From: an uncultured Oxalobacteraceae bacterium | Lineage (GTDB): Bacteria; Pseudomonadota; Gammaproteobacteria; Burkholderiales; Burkholderiaceae | DNA: 19,448 nucleotides | Assembly: GCA_946479255.1 (NCBI GenBank) | Contig: CAMLFK010000073.1 | Span: forward strand, 1-19,448 | Direction: 5' to 3' | Shown: positions 12,170 to 19,448 of the stretch, in pieces | How positions within the stretch are numbered: position 1 is the first letter of the stretch | How the letters are laid out: each line of letters begins with the position of its first letter | The notes under the pieces: generated by a model | Database searches by the model: none | Seen by the model: only the letters and a program-made list of their open reading frames with translations | What the model was told of the DNA's origin: nothing | Position numbers and translations under genes: made by a program

Positions 12170-14134
12170 TTAGCGGCCCAGCGACAGCAAGGTGTCGAAC
12201 AGGGTGCTGGCGATTTGCATGACCTTGCCGGCGGCCTGGTAGGCCTGCTGGTACTTGAGCAGCGCGGTGGCTTCCTCATCCAGGTTGACGCCTGAAACGC
12301 CCTGCTGGGCAGTCTGGGCCTGGGCCAGCAGCGCTTCGCCGGCCTGGCCGTTGACCTGCACTTCGCGGGTCTTGTTACCGATGAAGCTGACCAGTTCCGC
12401 ATACGATGACTGGAAGGTCGCGCTCTTGCCGTCGATGATGTTGGTGGTCTGGAGCGCACCGAGCGCGCGCATATTGCGGTTGTCGCCCACGCCGCTGATG
12501 TTCGGCGCGACGGTGAAGGTATCGCCCTCCGCCGGCGCGCCGATGAAGGATATGTTCACGCCACCGAAGCTGTACTTGGCGCCGTCCAGGTAAGGGACCG
12601 GGTCGGTGCCGGCCGGGTACGCGGTGTCGACACCGTTATGTGTGACCGTGATGTTCTGCCCCGGCGGGAAGCCCGACAGGCCGGTGGTCGCGCTGCTGTA
12701 GCTGAGGGTGAGCGGCGCGGCCAGGGCATTGCCCGGTTCCAGGTATTCGGCGCTGATACTGCCTTCACTGATCTTGGCGGCGCCCTTGTTGCTGATCGGC
12801 GCATTGGTGGTGATCGGCGCGGCGGCGGCGATCTTGCTGCGGTCGCGCAGCTCCACCGCGAATCCGGCGGCGCCGTTGATGGTCGGGCGAATCATGAAGC
12901 TGTCGCCCATCGCGGCGATACCGGTGACGTTGAACTCGACGCCGTCGATCACCTGCGGTTCGGTTTGCGGATACGGGCTGATGACCGTTTCCTGATTGTC
13001 CGACTGGCGCGTGACGGAGTAGTTGACGCCGTCGAAGCTGAGCAGGTAGTCGCTCTGGGTCAGCTTGGACGGATCGGCCACGCGCGCCGTCACTTCGGTG
13101 GTGCTGATGGCGCTGTTGTTGCGGTTGCGGCCCACAAAGGCTTCGGCTTCGGTAAAGAATTTGCCGCCCATGACGCCCGCTTCGTCCTGGCCGAGCGCGT
13201 GCTGGTCGTTGAATGCGGAGGCCAAGGTCAAGGCGATGCGGCCCAGCGAATTCTGGGCCCGGTCCAGGGTCGTGGAGCGGAACTCGAACAGGCCGCCCAG
13301 CTCCCCGCCGCTCAAGGCCTTATCGCCCAGCACGGTGACCTTGTCGCCGCTGATGTAGCCCACCTGTACACGATTGAGGTCGGTCGGCGAGGTGGTGATG
13401 GCCAGCTCGAAGGCTTTGGTGCCGACCACCAGCGGCTGGCCGGTACCGATCGACACCGTCAGGCTGTTATTGGTGCCGGCGACGACGGTGGCCCTGACCT
13501 GCTTGTTCAGGTCCGCCACCAGCTTGTCGCGGGCGTCCAGCAAATCGTTCGGCTGGCTCTGGCCGGAGCTGCTGAAGGCGCCGATCTGGTCGTTGAGCTG
13601 GGCGATCTGCTGGGCATAGGAATTGATCAGCGTGACGTTGGAGGTGATCTGGGTGTTGACGCCGTCGCGAATCTCTTCCAGGCGGCCGTTGAGGCCCTGG
13701 AAGCGCGCGGCCAGCGAGTCGGCGGTCGACAGCAAGGCCTGGCGCGAGGCGACCGAGGCCGGATTGGAGGCGACGTCCTGCACACCCTTGAAGAAGTCTT
13801 GCAGCGCCGGCGACAGGCCGGAAGTGGTGTCGGCCAGCAGGTTATCGACCTGGGCGATCTGCGCGTGGAAGGAATCGAGCGAGCTTTTGGACGACTGGGC
13901 CGCGCGCACCTGGGCGTTTAAGAAATTGTCGGAATAGCGCTTGATCTCGCCGATCTGGGTGCCGCTGCCGACGAAGCCATAGCCAAGGTCCTGGGCAGGC
14001 GCGGACTCGTGCACCACGGTCTGGCGGCTGTAGCCGGGCACATTGGCATTGGCGATATTGTGCCCTGCCGTGGACAGGCCAACCTGGGCGGCGAACAGAC
14101 CGCTTTTGCCAATACTGAGTAGATTTCCGGCCAT
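12170..14134 (-). CDS. flgK: Flagellar hook-associated protein FlgK (HAP1)
   Basis: FlgK is the first junction ring on top of the hook and is exported late in assembly. The 654-residue protein has the N-terminal rod/hook signature NIANANVPGYSRQTV near residues 26-40 and the C-terminal heptad region (LLKYQQAYQAAGKVMQIAST then FDTLLSLGR) typical of the family. Two internal segments, VEFNVTGIAAMGDSFMI and VNISFIGAPAEGDTFTV, are related to one in FlgL. The length is at the larger end for FlgK, owing to the variable middle. The start at 14134 is set by the conserved N-terminus (MAGNLLSIGKSGLFAAQVGL). The gene sits after a promoter-like site and hairpin in an 89-bp gap, unlike the tight spacing of flgJ-flgI-flgH. 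Confidence 0.96.
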   Translation of the reverse strand: MAGNLLSIGKSGLFAAQVGLSTAGHNIANANVPGYSRQTVVHESAPAQDLGYGFVGSGTQIGEIKRYSDNFLNAQVRAAQSSKSSLDSFHAQIAQVDNLLADTTSGLSPALQDFFKGVQDVASNPASVASRQALLSTADSLAARFQGLNGRLEEIRDGVNTQITSNVTLINSYAQQIAQLNDQIGAFSSSGQSQPNDLLDARDKLVADLNKQVRATVVAGTNNSLTVSIGTGQPLVVGTKAFELAITTSPTDLNRVQVGYISGDKVTVLGDKALSGGELGGLFEFRSTTLDRAQNSLGRIALTLASAFNDQHALGQDEAGVMGGKFFTEAEAFVGRNRNNSAISTTEVTARVADPSKLTQSDYLLSFDGVNYSVTRQSDNQETVISPYPQTEPQVIDGVEFNVTGIAAMGDSFMIRPTINGAAGFAVELRDRSKIAAAAPITTNAPISNKGAAKISEGSISAEYLEPGNALAAPLTLSYSSATTGLSGFPPGQNITVTHNGVDTAYPAGTDPVPYLDGAKYSFGGVNISFIGAPAEGDTFTVAPNISGVGDNRNMRALGALQTTNIIDGKSATFQSSYAELVSFIGNKTREVQVNGQAGEALLAQAQTAQQGVSGVNLDEEATALLKYQQAYQAAGKVMQIASTLFDTLLSLGR

Positions 14135-14157
14135 GATGTCGATTTTCTCTTAGTAAG

Positions 14158-14177
14158 TACTGCTGTTGACGGCAGTA
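14158..14177. other. Inverted repeat in the flgJ-flgK gap
   Basis: TACTGC (14158-14163) and GCAGTA (14172-14177) form a 6-bp stem with an 8-nt loop, extendable by a G-T and A-T pairs. It overlaps the -10 part of the sigma-28-like promoter. There is no U-run in the minus-strand transcript, so I do not call it a terminator. Confidence 0.45.
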
Positions 14178-14192
14178 TTTCGAAAAACTAGA
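14166..14192 (-). promoter_or_regulatory. Sigma-28 (FliA) type promoter for flgK-flgL
   Basis: On the minus strand TCTAGTTT (14185-14192) is followed by exactly 11 bp and GCCGTCAA (14166-14173). The FliA consensus is TAAAGTTT-N11-GCCGATAA, giving 6 of 8 matches in each box with the ideal spacing. Transcription would start about 26 nt before the flgK ATG. FlgK and FlgL are commonly in the late, FliA-dependent class, which fits. Confidence 0.6.
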
Positions 14193-14223
14193 TGGTGAAG
14201 AGACAACTTACTTGTCATTTCTT

Positions 14224-15153
14224 TCACGCAAGATTGTGCTTGATGATGCGGCTCAGCTTTGCGGCATACATCGGGTCGGTCGCGTAACCGGCCTTTTGCA
14301 GGCCATGCGCGAAACCGGCGGCGTCCTTGGCGTTGGCCAGCACTTTCTCGTAGCGCGGATTATTGGTCAGCAGCTTGGCGTAATCCTTGAAGCTGTCGGC
14401 CGGGGTATCGTAGGCGCGGAATTTCTCGATGCGGGTCTGCGGCTTGCCATTGACATACTCGGTCGTCACGGCGGTGGCTACCTTGCCCTTCCAGCCCGGG
14501 CCGGCCTTGATGCCGAACAGGTTGTTGCTGGAAGTGCCATCGGCATTGCGGATTTCGCGCTTGCCCCAGCCGGTTTCCAGCGCGGCCTGGCCGAGCATGA
14601 ACTTGGCCGGGATGCCGGTGGCCTGCTCGGCCACGTTGGCGTGCGATTCCAGTTTTTGCTGGAAGGCGCGCACGTGGGGCGCCTGGGTTTTGCTGACCCC
14701 GTTGCCGCCGCCGGTAGGAATCGCCGACGGCGCCAGCAGCGCGCCGGGCGTACTCATCAGTTCGCCGGCATCGCGCGGTTCCGGCATGGCCGGGCTGGTC
14801 TGCACGTTCTGGTCGCCGCCGATGGCCAGGGCCTTGGCATTCAAAGCTTGCGAACCCAGCTGTCGGGTCAGCATGTCGGCCAGGCCGACGCCGCGCTTGG
14901 CCAGGTTTTGGCTCATCTGCTGGTCCAGCATGCCGGTGAACATTTTGGTCTGCTGGTTGTCCAGCATGCCTTCTTGCGGCGTGGCGTCGCGCATGCTTTT
15001 CAACATCATGTTGAGGAACATGGCCTCAAACTGCGTGGCCGCACCTTTGAGCGCGTCAGGCGAACCGTCCTTGGCCGACTGCTTCAGGTCCGACAGGCCC
15101 TTGGTGTCGACCGCGAGGCGGCTGGAGAGATCGTTGCTGGTAGGTGCAATCAT
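14224..15153 (-). CDS. flgJ: Rod scaffold and peptidoglycan hydrolase FlgJ
   Basis: The 309-residue protein has two domains. Residues 1 to about 100 are the rod-binding scaffold (ALKGAATQFEAMFLNMMLKS, DQQMSQNLAKRGVGLADML). Residues from about 165 are a glycoside hydrolase family 73 glucosaminidase that opens the cell wall for the rod in the periplasm. Glu193 in QAALETGWG matches the catalytic Glu of Salmonella FlgJ. Glu232 in TTEYVNG matches its second acidic residue. The FRAYDTPADSFKDYAKLL block also fits. The single-chain, two-domain form is the enteric and beta/gammaproteobacterial type. The gene lies 10 bp after flgI; AAGGCGG upstream of the ATG, near the flgI stop, can serve as ribosome-binding site. 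Confidence 0.96.
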   Translation of the reverse strand: MIAPTSNDLSSRLAVDTKGLSDLKQSAKDGSPDALKGAATQFEAMFLNMMLKSMRDATPQEGMLDNQQTKMFTGMLDQQMSQNLAKRGVGLADMLTRQLGSQALNAKALAIGGDQNVQTSPAMPEPRDAGELMSTPGALLAPSAIPTGGGNGVSKTQAPHVRAFQQKLESHANVAEQATGIPAKFMLGQAALETGWGKREIRNADGTSSNNLFGIKAGPGWKGKVATAVTTEYVNGKPQTRIEKFRAYDTPADSFKDYAKLLTNNPRYEKVLANAKDAAGFAHGLQKAGYATDPMYAAKLSRIIKHNLA

Positions 15154-15163
15154 GACAGCCGCC

Positions 15164-16267
15164 TTAGATGATTTCCAGCTCGGCCTGGAGCGAGCCGGCC
15201 GCCTTGAGCGCCTGCAGGATCGACAGCAGATCCTGCGGCGAGGCGCCGATGGCGTTCATCGCCTTGACCACTTCGGCCAGCGAGGCGCCGCCCTTGAGCA
15301 TCAATACCTTGCCCGGGTCCTTCTTCACTTCCACGCTGGTGTTTTGCGTGACCACGGTCTGGCCGCCCGACAAGGCGTTCGGCTGGCTCACCTGCGGCTC
15401 CGAGCTGATCGTCACCGACAGGTTACCGTGCGAAATCGCGCAGCTGTCCAGCATGACGGCGGTGTTCATCACCACCGAGCCGGTGCGGGCGTTCATGATG
15501 ACCTTGGCCGCCACCTTGGCCGGGCTCACTTCCAGCCCTTCCAGGATGCCGATGAAGGCCACGCGCTGGTCGCTCGACGAGGGCGAACGCACGCGCATGA
15601 CGCGCCCGTCGATCGCGGTAGCGATGCCTGGGCCGAAATGGTTATTGATGGCCTCGACCACGCGGCTGACGGTCTCGAAATCGGTGGTGTTCAGCTCCAG
15701 GCGGATGTGGCCATCCTGGCCCAGGTTCGATGCAAGCGCGCGTTCCACGGTGGCGCCGCCGGAGATCTTGCCGACCGCTAGGTGATTGACTTGCGTCTGT
15801 GCGCCGCCGGCCGAGCCGCCGACGCCGCCGACCAGTACGTTACCTTGCGCCATGGCGTACACCTGGCCATCCGCGCCTTGGAGCGGGGTCATGATCAGGG
15901 TGCCGCCGCGCAGGCTCTTGGCGTTACCGATGGACGAGACGGTGATGTCGATCGGCTGGCCGGGCTGGGCGAAAGCCGGCAAGGATGCGGTGACCATGAC
16001 GGCCGCCACGTTCTTCAATTGCAGGCTGGTGCCGGGTGGCAGGTTGACACCCTTGGCTTGCAGCATCGACATGATCGACTGCACGGTGAACGGGGTCTGG
16101 GTGGTCTGGTCGCCGCTGCCGTCCAGGCCGACGACGATGCCGTAGCCGCTCAACTGGTTCTGGCGAACGCCGGCAATGGAAGTCAGGTCCTTGAGGCGGG
16201 CGGCGTGGGCCGCCTGGGGCAGCAGCAAGGCAAGGCTCAAACCGAGAACGGCGAAAGTGGCGCGCAT
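15164..16267 (-). CDS. flgI: Flagellar P-ring protein FlgI
   Basis: FlgI polymerises in the periplasm around the distal rod to form the P ring in the peptidoglycan layer. The 367-residue precursor has a Sec signal peptide with likely cleavage after AHA at residue 22. The mature part begins ARLKDLTSIAGVRQNQLSGY, the strongly conserved N-terminus, and continues with GYGIVVGLDGSGDQT and SLRGGTLIMTPLQGADGQVY. The length is normal. It starts 11 bp after the flgH stop and has only a weak ribosome-binding site, which suggests translational coupling. Confidence 0.97.
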   Translation of the reverse strand: MRATFAVLGLSLALLLPQAAHAARLKDLTSIAGVRQNQLSGYGIVVGLDGSGDQTTQTPFTVQSIMSMLQAKGVNLPPGTSLQLKNVAAVMVTASLPAFAQPGQPIDITVSSIGNAKSLRGGTLIMTPLQGADGQVYAMAQGNVLVGGVGGSAGGAQTQVNHLAVGKISGGATVERALASNLGQDGHIRLELNTTDFETVSRVVEAINNHFGPGIATAIDGRVMRVRSPSSSDQRVAFIGILEGLEVSPAKVAAKVIMNARTGSVVMNTAVMLDSCAISHGNLSVTISSEPQVSQPNALSGGQTVVTQNTSVEVKKDPGKVLMLKGGASLAEVVKAMNAIGASPQDLLSILQALKAAGSLQAELEII

Positions 16268-16278
16268 GGCAGGTCCGA

Positions 16279-16929
16279 TCAGAATGGCAGCAGCGACTGG
16301 AAGAAGCGCGACACCATGGCGGTCACTTCGGCGCGGTCGATCTGGCTGTTGGTGCGGTATTCCACGCGCGCATCGGCGACCTGGGTCGACGACACCGTGT
16401 TGCCGGTGCCGATGGTGTCTGGGCTGACCATGCCGGAGAAGCGGATGAACTCAACGCCCTTGTTCATGGCGACCTGCTTCTCGCCGGCCACGATCAGGTT
16501 ACCGTTCGGCAGCACTTCGGTGACGGTCACGCCGATGGTGCCGGTGAAGGTGTTGCTGGCGCTCTGGTTGTCGGCGTCGGAAAACTTGGTGGACGCATCG
16601 GTCGAGATGGCTGCGCCGAAAGTGCTGCGCAGGATGCCTGGCGCGGTGAAGCCGGCCGAACCGCTCTTGTTGCCCGAGCTGGCGCCGGCTTTGACGGCCG
16701 AGGTTTTCTCGATGATGTTAATGGTCAGCATGTCGCCGATGTGACGCGCGCGGCGGTCTTCGAACATCGGGCGATAGGATGCGGTCTGGAAGATGGCGCC
16801 GTTGCTGGGCGCGTTCTGTTCGGCATACACCGGGCGGGCGCTGGTCGGCACCTGGACGATGGAGCTGGGGGTGGTCGAGCAGCCGGCCAGGGCCAGCAAG
16901 GAAGCAGCAACTATATAAACGGTTTTCAT
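16279..16929 (-). CDS. flgH: Flagellar L-ring lipoprotein FlgH
   Basis: FlgH builds the L ring in the outer membrane, the bushing for the distal rod. The 216-residue precursor has a lipoprotein signal with lipobox LAGC and lipidated Cys17. The conserved block FEDRRARHIGDMLTINIIEK and the C-terminal VEYRTNSQIDRAEVTAMVSR ending in FFQSLLPF identify the family. AGGAGA a few bases before the ATG is a strong ribosome-binding site. The gene starts 20 bp after flgG. Confidence 0.97.
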   Translation of the reverse strand: MKTVYIVAASLLALAGCSTTPSSIVQVPTSARPVYAEQNAPSNGAIFQTASYRPMFEDRRARHIGDMLTINIIEKTSAVKAGASSGNKSGSAGFTAPGILRSTFGAAISTDASTKFSDADNQSASNTFTGTIGVTVTEVLPNGNLIVAGEKQVAMNKGVEFIRFSGMVSPDTIGTGNTVSSTQVADARVEYRTNSQIDRAEVTAMVSRFFQSLLPF

Positions 16930-16949
16930 GATTTCTCCTGCTGCGGCTA

Positions 16950-17732
16950 TCAGAGCTGCGCCAGCTTGGCCAGCATCTGGTCGGACGTGGTGATGGCCTT
17001 ACTATTGATTTCGTAAGCGCGCTGGGTCTGGATCATGTTGACCATTTCCTCGACCACGTTCACGTTCGAGGTTTCCACATAGCCTTGCATGATGACGCCG
17101 GCACCATTGGTACCGGGGGTGTTGGTATTGGGGCTGCCGGACGAGCCGGTTTCCACGTACAGGTTCTCGCCCTTCGATTCCAGTCCGGCCGGATTGACGA
17201 AGGTGGTCAGCTGAAGGGTACCGATCTGCGATGGCGCCGTGGTGCCTGGCAAGGTGACCGAGACGGTGCCGTCGCGTCCGACCGTGATCGACTGGGCGTT
17301 GGCGGGAACGGTGATGGCGGGCTGGATGACGAAGCCGCTGGAAGTGACCAGCTGGCCGTTGGAATCGCTCTGGAAGGAGCCGTCGCGGGTGTAAGCGGCG
17401 GTACCGTCCGGCAGCAGCACGGAAAAGAAGCCGGCGCCGTTGACCATCAGGTCTTTGGAGTTGCCGGTTTGCTGGGGATTGCCCTGGGTATGGATTCGTT
17501 CGATCGCCACCGCCCGCACACCGGTACCGACTTGCATGCCGGAGGGTAGATTGGTTTGCTGGGACGATTGCGCGCCTGGCTGGCGGACGTTCTGGTACAG
17601 CAGGTCTTCGAACACGGCGCGCGAGCGCTTGAAGCCGTTGGTACTGACGTTGGCCAGGTTGTTGGTGATGGTATCGAGATTGGTCTGCTGCGCCTCGAGG
17701 CCGGTCTTTGCGATGAACAGGGAACGAATCAT
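16950..17732 (-). CDS. flgG: Flagellar distal rod protein FlgG
   Basis: FlgG subunits form the distal rod that crosses the P and L rings. At 260 residues the length is standard. The N-terminal rod motif [20 protein letters not shown] lies near residues 26-45, with [20 protein letters not shown] before it. The C-terminus has [20 protein letters not shown] and ends in LAQL. It is preceded by GGAG and separated from flgF by 73 bp in which I see no clear signal. Confidence 0.97.
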   Translation of the reverse strand: MIRSLFIAKTGLEAQQTNLDTITNNLANVSTNGFKRSRAVFEDLLYQNVRQPGAQSSQQTNLPSGMQVGTGVRAVAIERIHTQGNPQQTGNSKDLMVNGAGFFSVLLPDGTAAYTRDGSFQSDSNGQLVTSSGFVIQPAITVPANAQSITVGRDGTVSVTLPGTTAPSQIGTLQLTTFVNPAGLESKGENLYVETGSSGSPNTNTPGTNGAGVIMQGYVETSNVNVVEEMVNMIQTQRAYEINSKAITTSDQMLAKLAQL

Positions 17733-17805
17733 TGTCTTCTCCAGTGTCAGTTGGCGGGCAAAGTGCCACGCCTTGACGATGAAGACAATTATGCGGTGCT
17801 GCGTG

Positions 17806-18549
17806 TCAACTCAAAGCGAGGATCTGGTCGGCTTTCGCAGCGTTATTCTCGGCATTCTTCATCAGGCTCATTTGCGTTTCGAAGGACCTTGCCAAAGAGA
17901 TCATGGTCACCATGGCATCGACTGCGGAGACGTTACTGCCTTCGAGCATGCCGCCGGCCACGGCGACGGTCGGGTCGGCCGGGGCCGCGCCGCCGTTCTT
18001 CAGGCGGAACAAGCCATCGTCACCGCGCACCAGGTCGGCTTCGGGAGGATTAACCAGTTTGATACGACCCAGCACGGTTGGTGCGCCGGGTTTGGTGGTG
18101 CTGGCGATGGTCGAAATGGTGCCGTCGCCGCCGATGGCCACCGTGACTTCCGGCGGCACGGTGATCGGGCCGCCGTCGCCCTGCACGGTCTGGCCGTTGG
18201 AGGTTTGCAACAGGCCATTGGCGTTCATCTGCAAGGCGCCGTGGCGGGTATAGGCTTCGCTGCCGTCAGCCATCTGCAAGGCGATCCAGCCTTTGCCTTT
18301 CAAGGCCACGTCCAGGTCGCGGCCGGTGGTTTGCAGCTGGCCGGAGGAAAAGTCGGCACCGACCGTGGCGTTGGTGACGAATGCACGGGTCGGCAAGGAC
18401 CCCGCCCCTTCCACCTGCACCGCACGGAAAGCGTCGATCTGCGCCCGGAAACCCGTGGTGCTGACGTTGGCCAGGTTGTGCGCCGTCGTCGCCTGCTGTT
18501 CCAGGATGTGCTTGGCGCCACTGCCGGCGGTGTAGATGAGACGGTCCAT
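17806..18549 (-). CDS. flgF: Flagellar proximal rod protein FlgF
   Basis: FlgF is a minor rod subunit of the proximal rod. The 247-residue product has [20 protein letters not shown] at its N-terminus, [20 protein letters not shown] near 25-44 and the C-terminal helix region [21 protein letters not shown] strong ribosome-binding site (GGAGGGAG) precedes the ATG. Twenty bases upstream of the start the REP pair 18570-18683 begins, so this gene is separated from flgE by repeat hairpins rather than being tightly spaced. Confidence 0.96.
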   Translation of the reverse strand: MDRLIYTAGSGAKHILEQQATTAHNLANVSTTGFRAQIDAFRAVQVEGAGSLPTRAFVTNATVGADFSSGQLQTTGRDLDVALKGKGWIALQMADGSEAYTRHGALQMNANGLLQTSNGQTVQGDGGPITVPPEVTVAIGGDGTISTIASTTKPGAPTVLGRIKLVNPPEADLVRGDDGLFRLKNGGAAPADPTVAVAGGMLEGSNVSAVDAMVTMISLARSFETQMSLMKNAENNAAKADQILALS

Positions 18550-18569
18550 TTATTGCTCCCTCCGACCCC

Positions 18570-18611
18570 GTCATTCCCGCGAAGGGCTCGGCGCCCCCGC
18601 AGTAACCCATA
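18570..18611 (-). repeat. REP-like palindrome, left member of pair 3
   Basis: On the minus strand it starts ATGGGTTACTGCGGGGGC and ends CCTTCGCGGGAATGAC, so the usual core is split by about 17 extra bases. It is inverted relative to the unit at 18650-18683, from which it is about 38 bp apart. It is the most diverged of the six copies. Confidence 0.6.
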
Positions 18612-18649
18612 TCACATTCGATCAGAGAGAAAAGCAAACTCTGCGTTGA

Positions 18650-18683
18650 CGTGCTATGGGTCCCCGCCTTCGCGGGGATGACG
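18650..18683 (+). repeat. REP-like palindrome, right member of pair 3, between flgE and flgF
   Basis: The stem TCCCCGC (18661-18667) and GCGGGGA (18672-18678) closes the loop CTTC. The core is identical to that at 9517-9547. It lies 27 bp after the flgE stop within the 161-bp flgE-flgF gap, so any flgE-flgF transcript would contain its hairpin. Confidence 0.85.
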
Positions 18684-18710
18684 ACGTTAACTATTGCGGT
18701 TATTGCTCGA

Positions 18711-19448
18711 TTAACGCAGGTTCACCAGCGTCTGCAGCACCGAGTCCTGGGTCTTGATGGTCTGCGCGTTGGCCTGATAAACCCGCTGCGCCGTGATCAT
18801 ATTGACCAGCTCAGCAGTCAGGTCGACGTTCGAGTTTTCCACCGCCGACGACTGCAACACCCCCAGGCTGCCGGAGTTCGGCGTACCTACCAGCGGCACA
18901 CCCGAGGTCGATGTCTCGGCCCAGGCATTGTTACCCAAAGGCGACAGACCATTCGGATTGGCGAAGTTCGCCAGCACGACCTGGCCCAGCGCTTGCGACT
19001 TGCCATTGCTGTACTGGCCAAGGATGATGCCGTCCGAGCCAGCGGAGAAACGCTGCAGGTTGCCGGCGGTGTAGCCGTCCTGGGTCGATTTCTTTTCGCT
19101 GGTGACCGAACCGTACTGCGTCGAATCGGTGAATTTCTCGGTAATTTGCAGGAAGCCTTCGGCACCAGTGCGCGGGAAGATTGGCAGGGACACGCTCAGG
19201 CCGGCACTCTTGCGGTCTTCATAAGTCAGAGCATTGGTCGCGTCATACACATTCTGCTGCAGCTGTACCAGCGAACCGAACTGGTCGAAAGTCATGCGGC
19301 CTTGCGGACGCGCCGGCACATTGACGGCTTTGGCAATGGCGGCGTCGATCTGCTCGGGCGAGGTGCCAACCACCAGGCCGGCGGCATCGGCCGCGGCGGT
19401 CACCGCGGCCACATCGATACCGGCAGGGTCCATGCCCAAGGCGGTCAT
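18711..19448 (-). CDS. flgE: Flagellar hook protein FlgE, C-terminal part (cut by window edge)
   Basis: FlgE polymerises into the hook, the universal joint between rod and filament. Only the last 245 codons are inside the window. The frame is open to the edge, and the Met codon at 19446-19448 is almost certainly internal. The visible part contains the outer-domain region, the segment GYTAGNLQRFSAGSDGIILG typical of FlgE, and the C-terminal VDLTAELVNMITAQRVYQAN followed by AQTIKTQDSVLQTLVNLR. It should be the start of the visible right-to-left flagellar gene string. Confidence 0.95.
   Translation of the reverse strand: MTALGMDPAGIDVAAVTAAADAAGLVVGTSPEQIDAAIAKAVNVPARPQGRMTFDQFGSLVQLQQNVYDATNALTYEDRKSAGLSVSLPIFPRTGAEGFLQITEKFTDSTQYGSVTSEKKSTQDGYTAGNLQRFSAGSDGIILGQYSNGKSQALGQVVLANFANPNGLSPLGNNAWAETSTSGVPLVGTPNSGSLGVLQSSAVENSNVDLTAELVNMITAQRVYQANAQTIKTQDSVLQTLVNLR

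Overview
The window looks like a chromosomal segment of a GC-rich betaproteobacterium. An Oxalobacteraceae member of the Massilia/Duganella/Janthinobacterium type is my best guess. This rests on the flagellar protein sequences, the composition and the intergenic repeats that read GTCATCCCCGCG..., and it is inference without a database search.

Layout. Bases 1-136 carry no gene but hold an inverted pair of REP-like palindromes. fliR (flagellar export gate) follows on the + strand. Next on the + strand is one giant gene (1020-8945, 2641 codons) that takes up about 40 percent of the window. Bases 8946-9481 hold a decayed C-terminal piece of a glycoside hydrolase family 2 enzyme and a second REP pair. 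Everything from 9482 to the right edge is on the minus strand: a Fur-box-preceded PepSY-type membrane protein, then the flagellar genes flgL, flgK, flgJ, flgI, flgH, flgG, flgF and the 3' part of flgE. Transcription runs right to left from flgE to flgL.

How the genes fit together. FlgE (hook), FlgF and FlgG (rod), FlgH and FlgI (L and P rings), FlgJ (rod scaffold and muramidase) and FlgK and FlgL (hook-filament junction) are successive parts of one flagellum. FliR is part of the gate that exports the axial ones. A FliA (sigma-28) type promoter can be read in front of flgK, which would place flgK-flgL in the late class. A third REP pair sits between flgE and flgF.

Most unusual object. Residues 8-2383 of the giant protein are 286 octapeptides of the form L-[ST]-[ST]-x-Q-[ILV]-x-A. 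They are organised in a second-level repeat of 134 residues (16 octads plus a 6-residue linker). Octads 3, 8 and 10 of essentially every module have lost the conserved Gln. The C-terminus resembles the calcium-binding self-processing module of Neisseria FrpC and Actinobacillus ApxIVA, but has Ser-Pro where those proteins have the scissile Asp-Pro. Its function is unknown. A secreted or surface fibre is the most economical inference.
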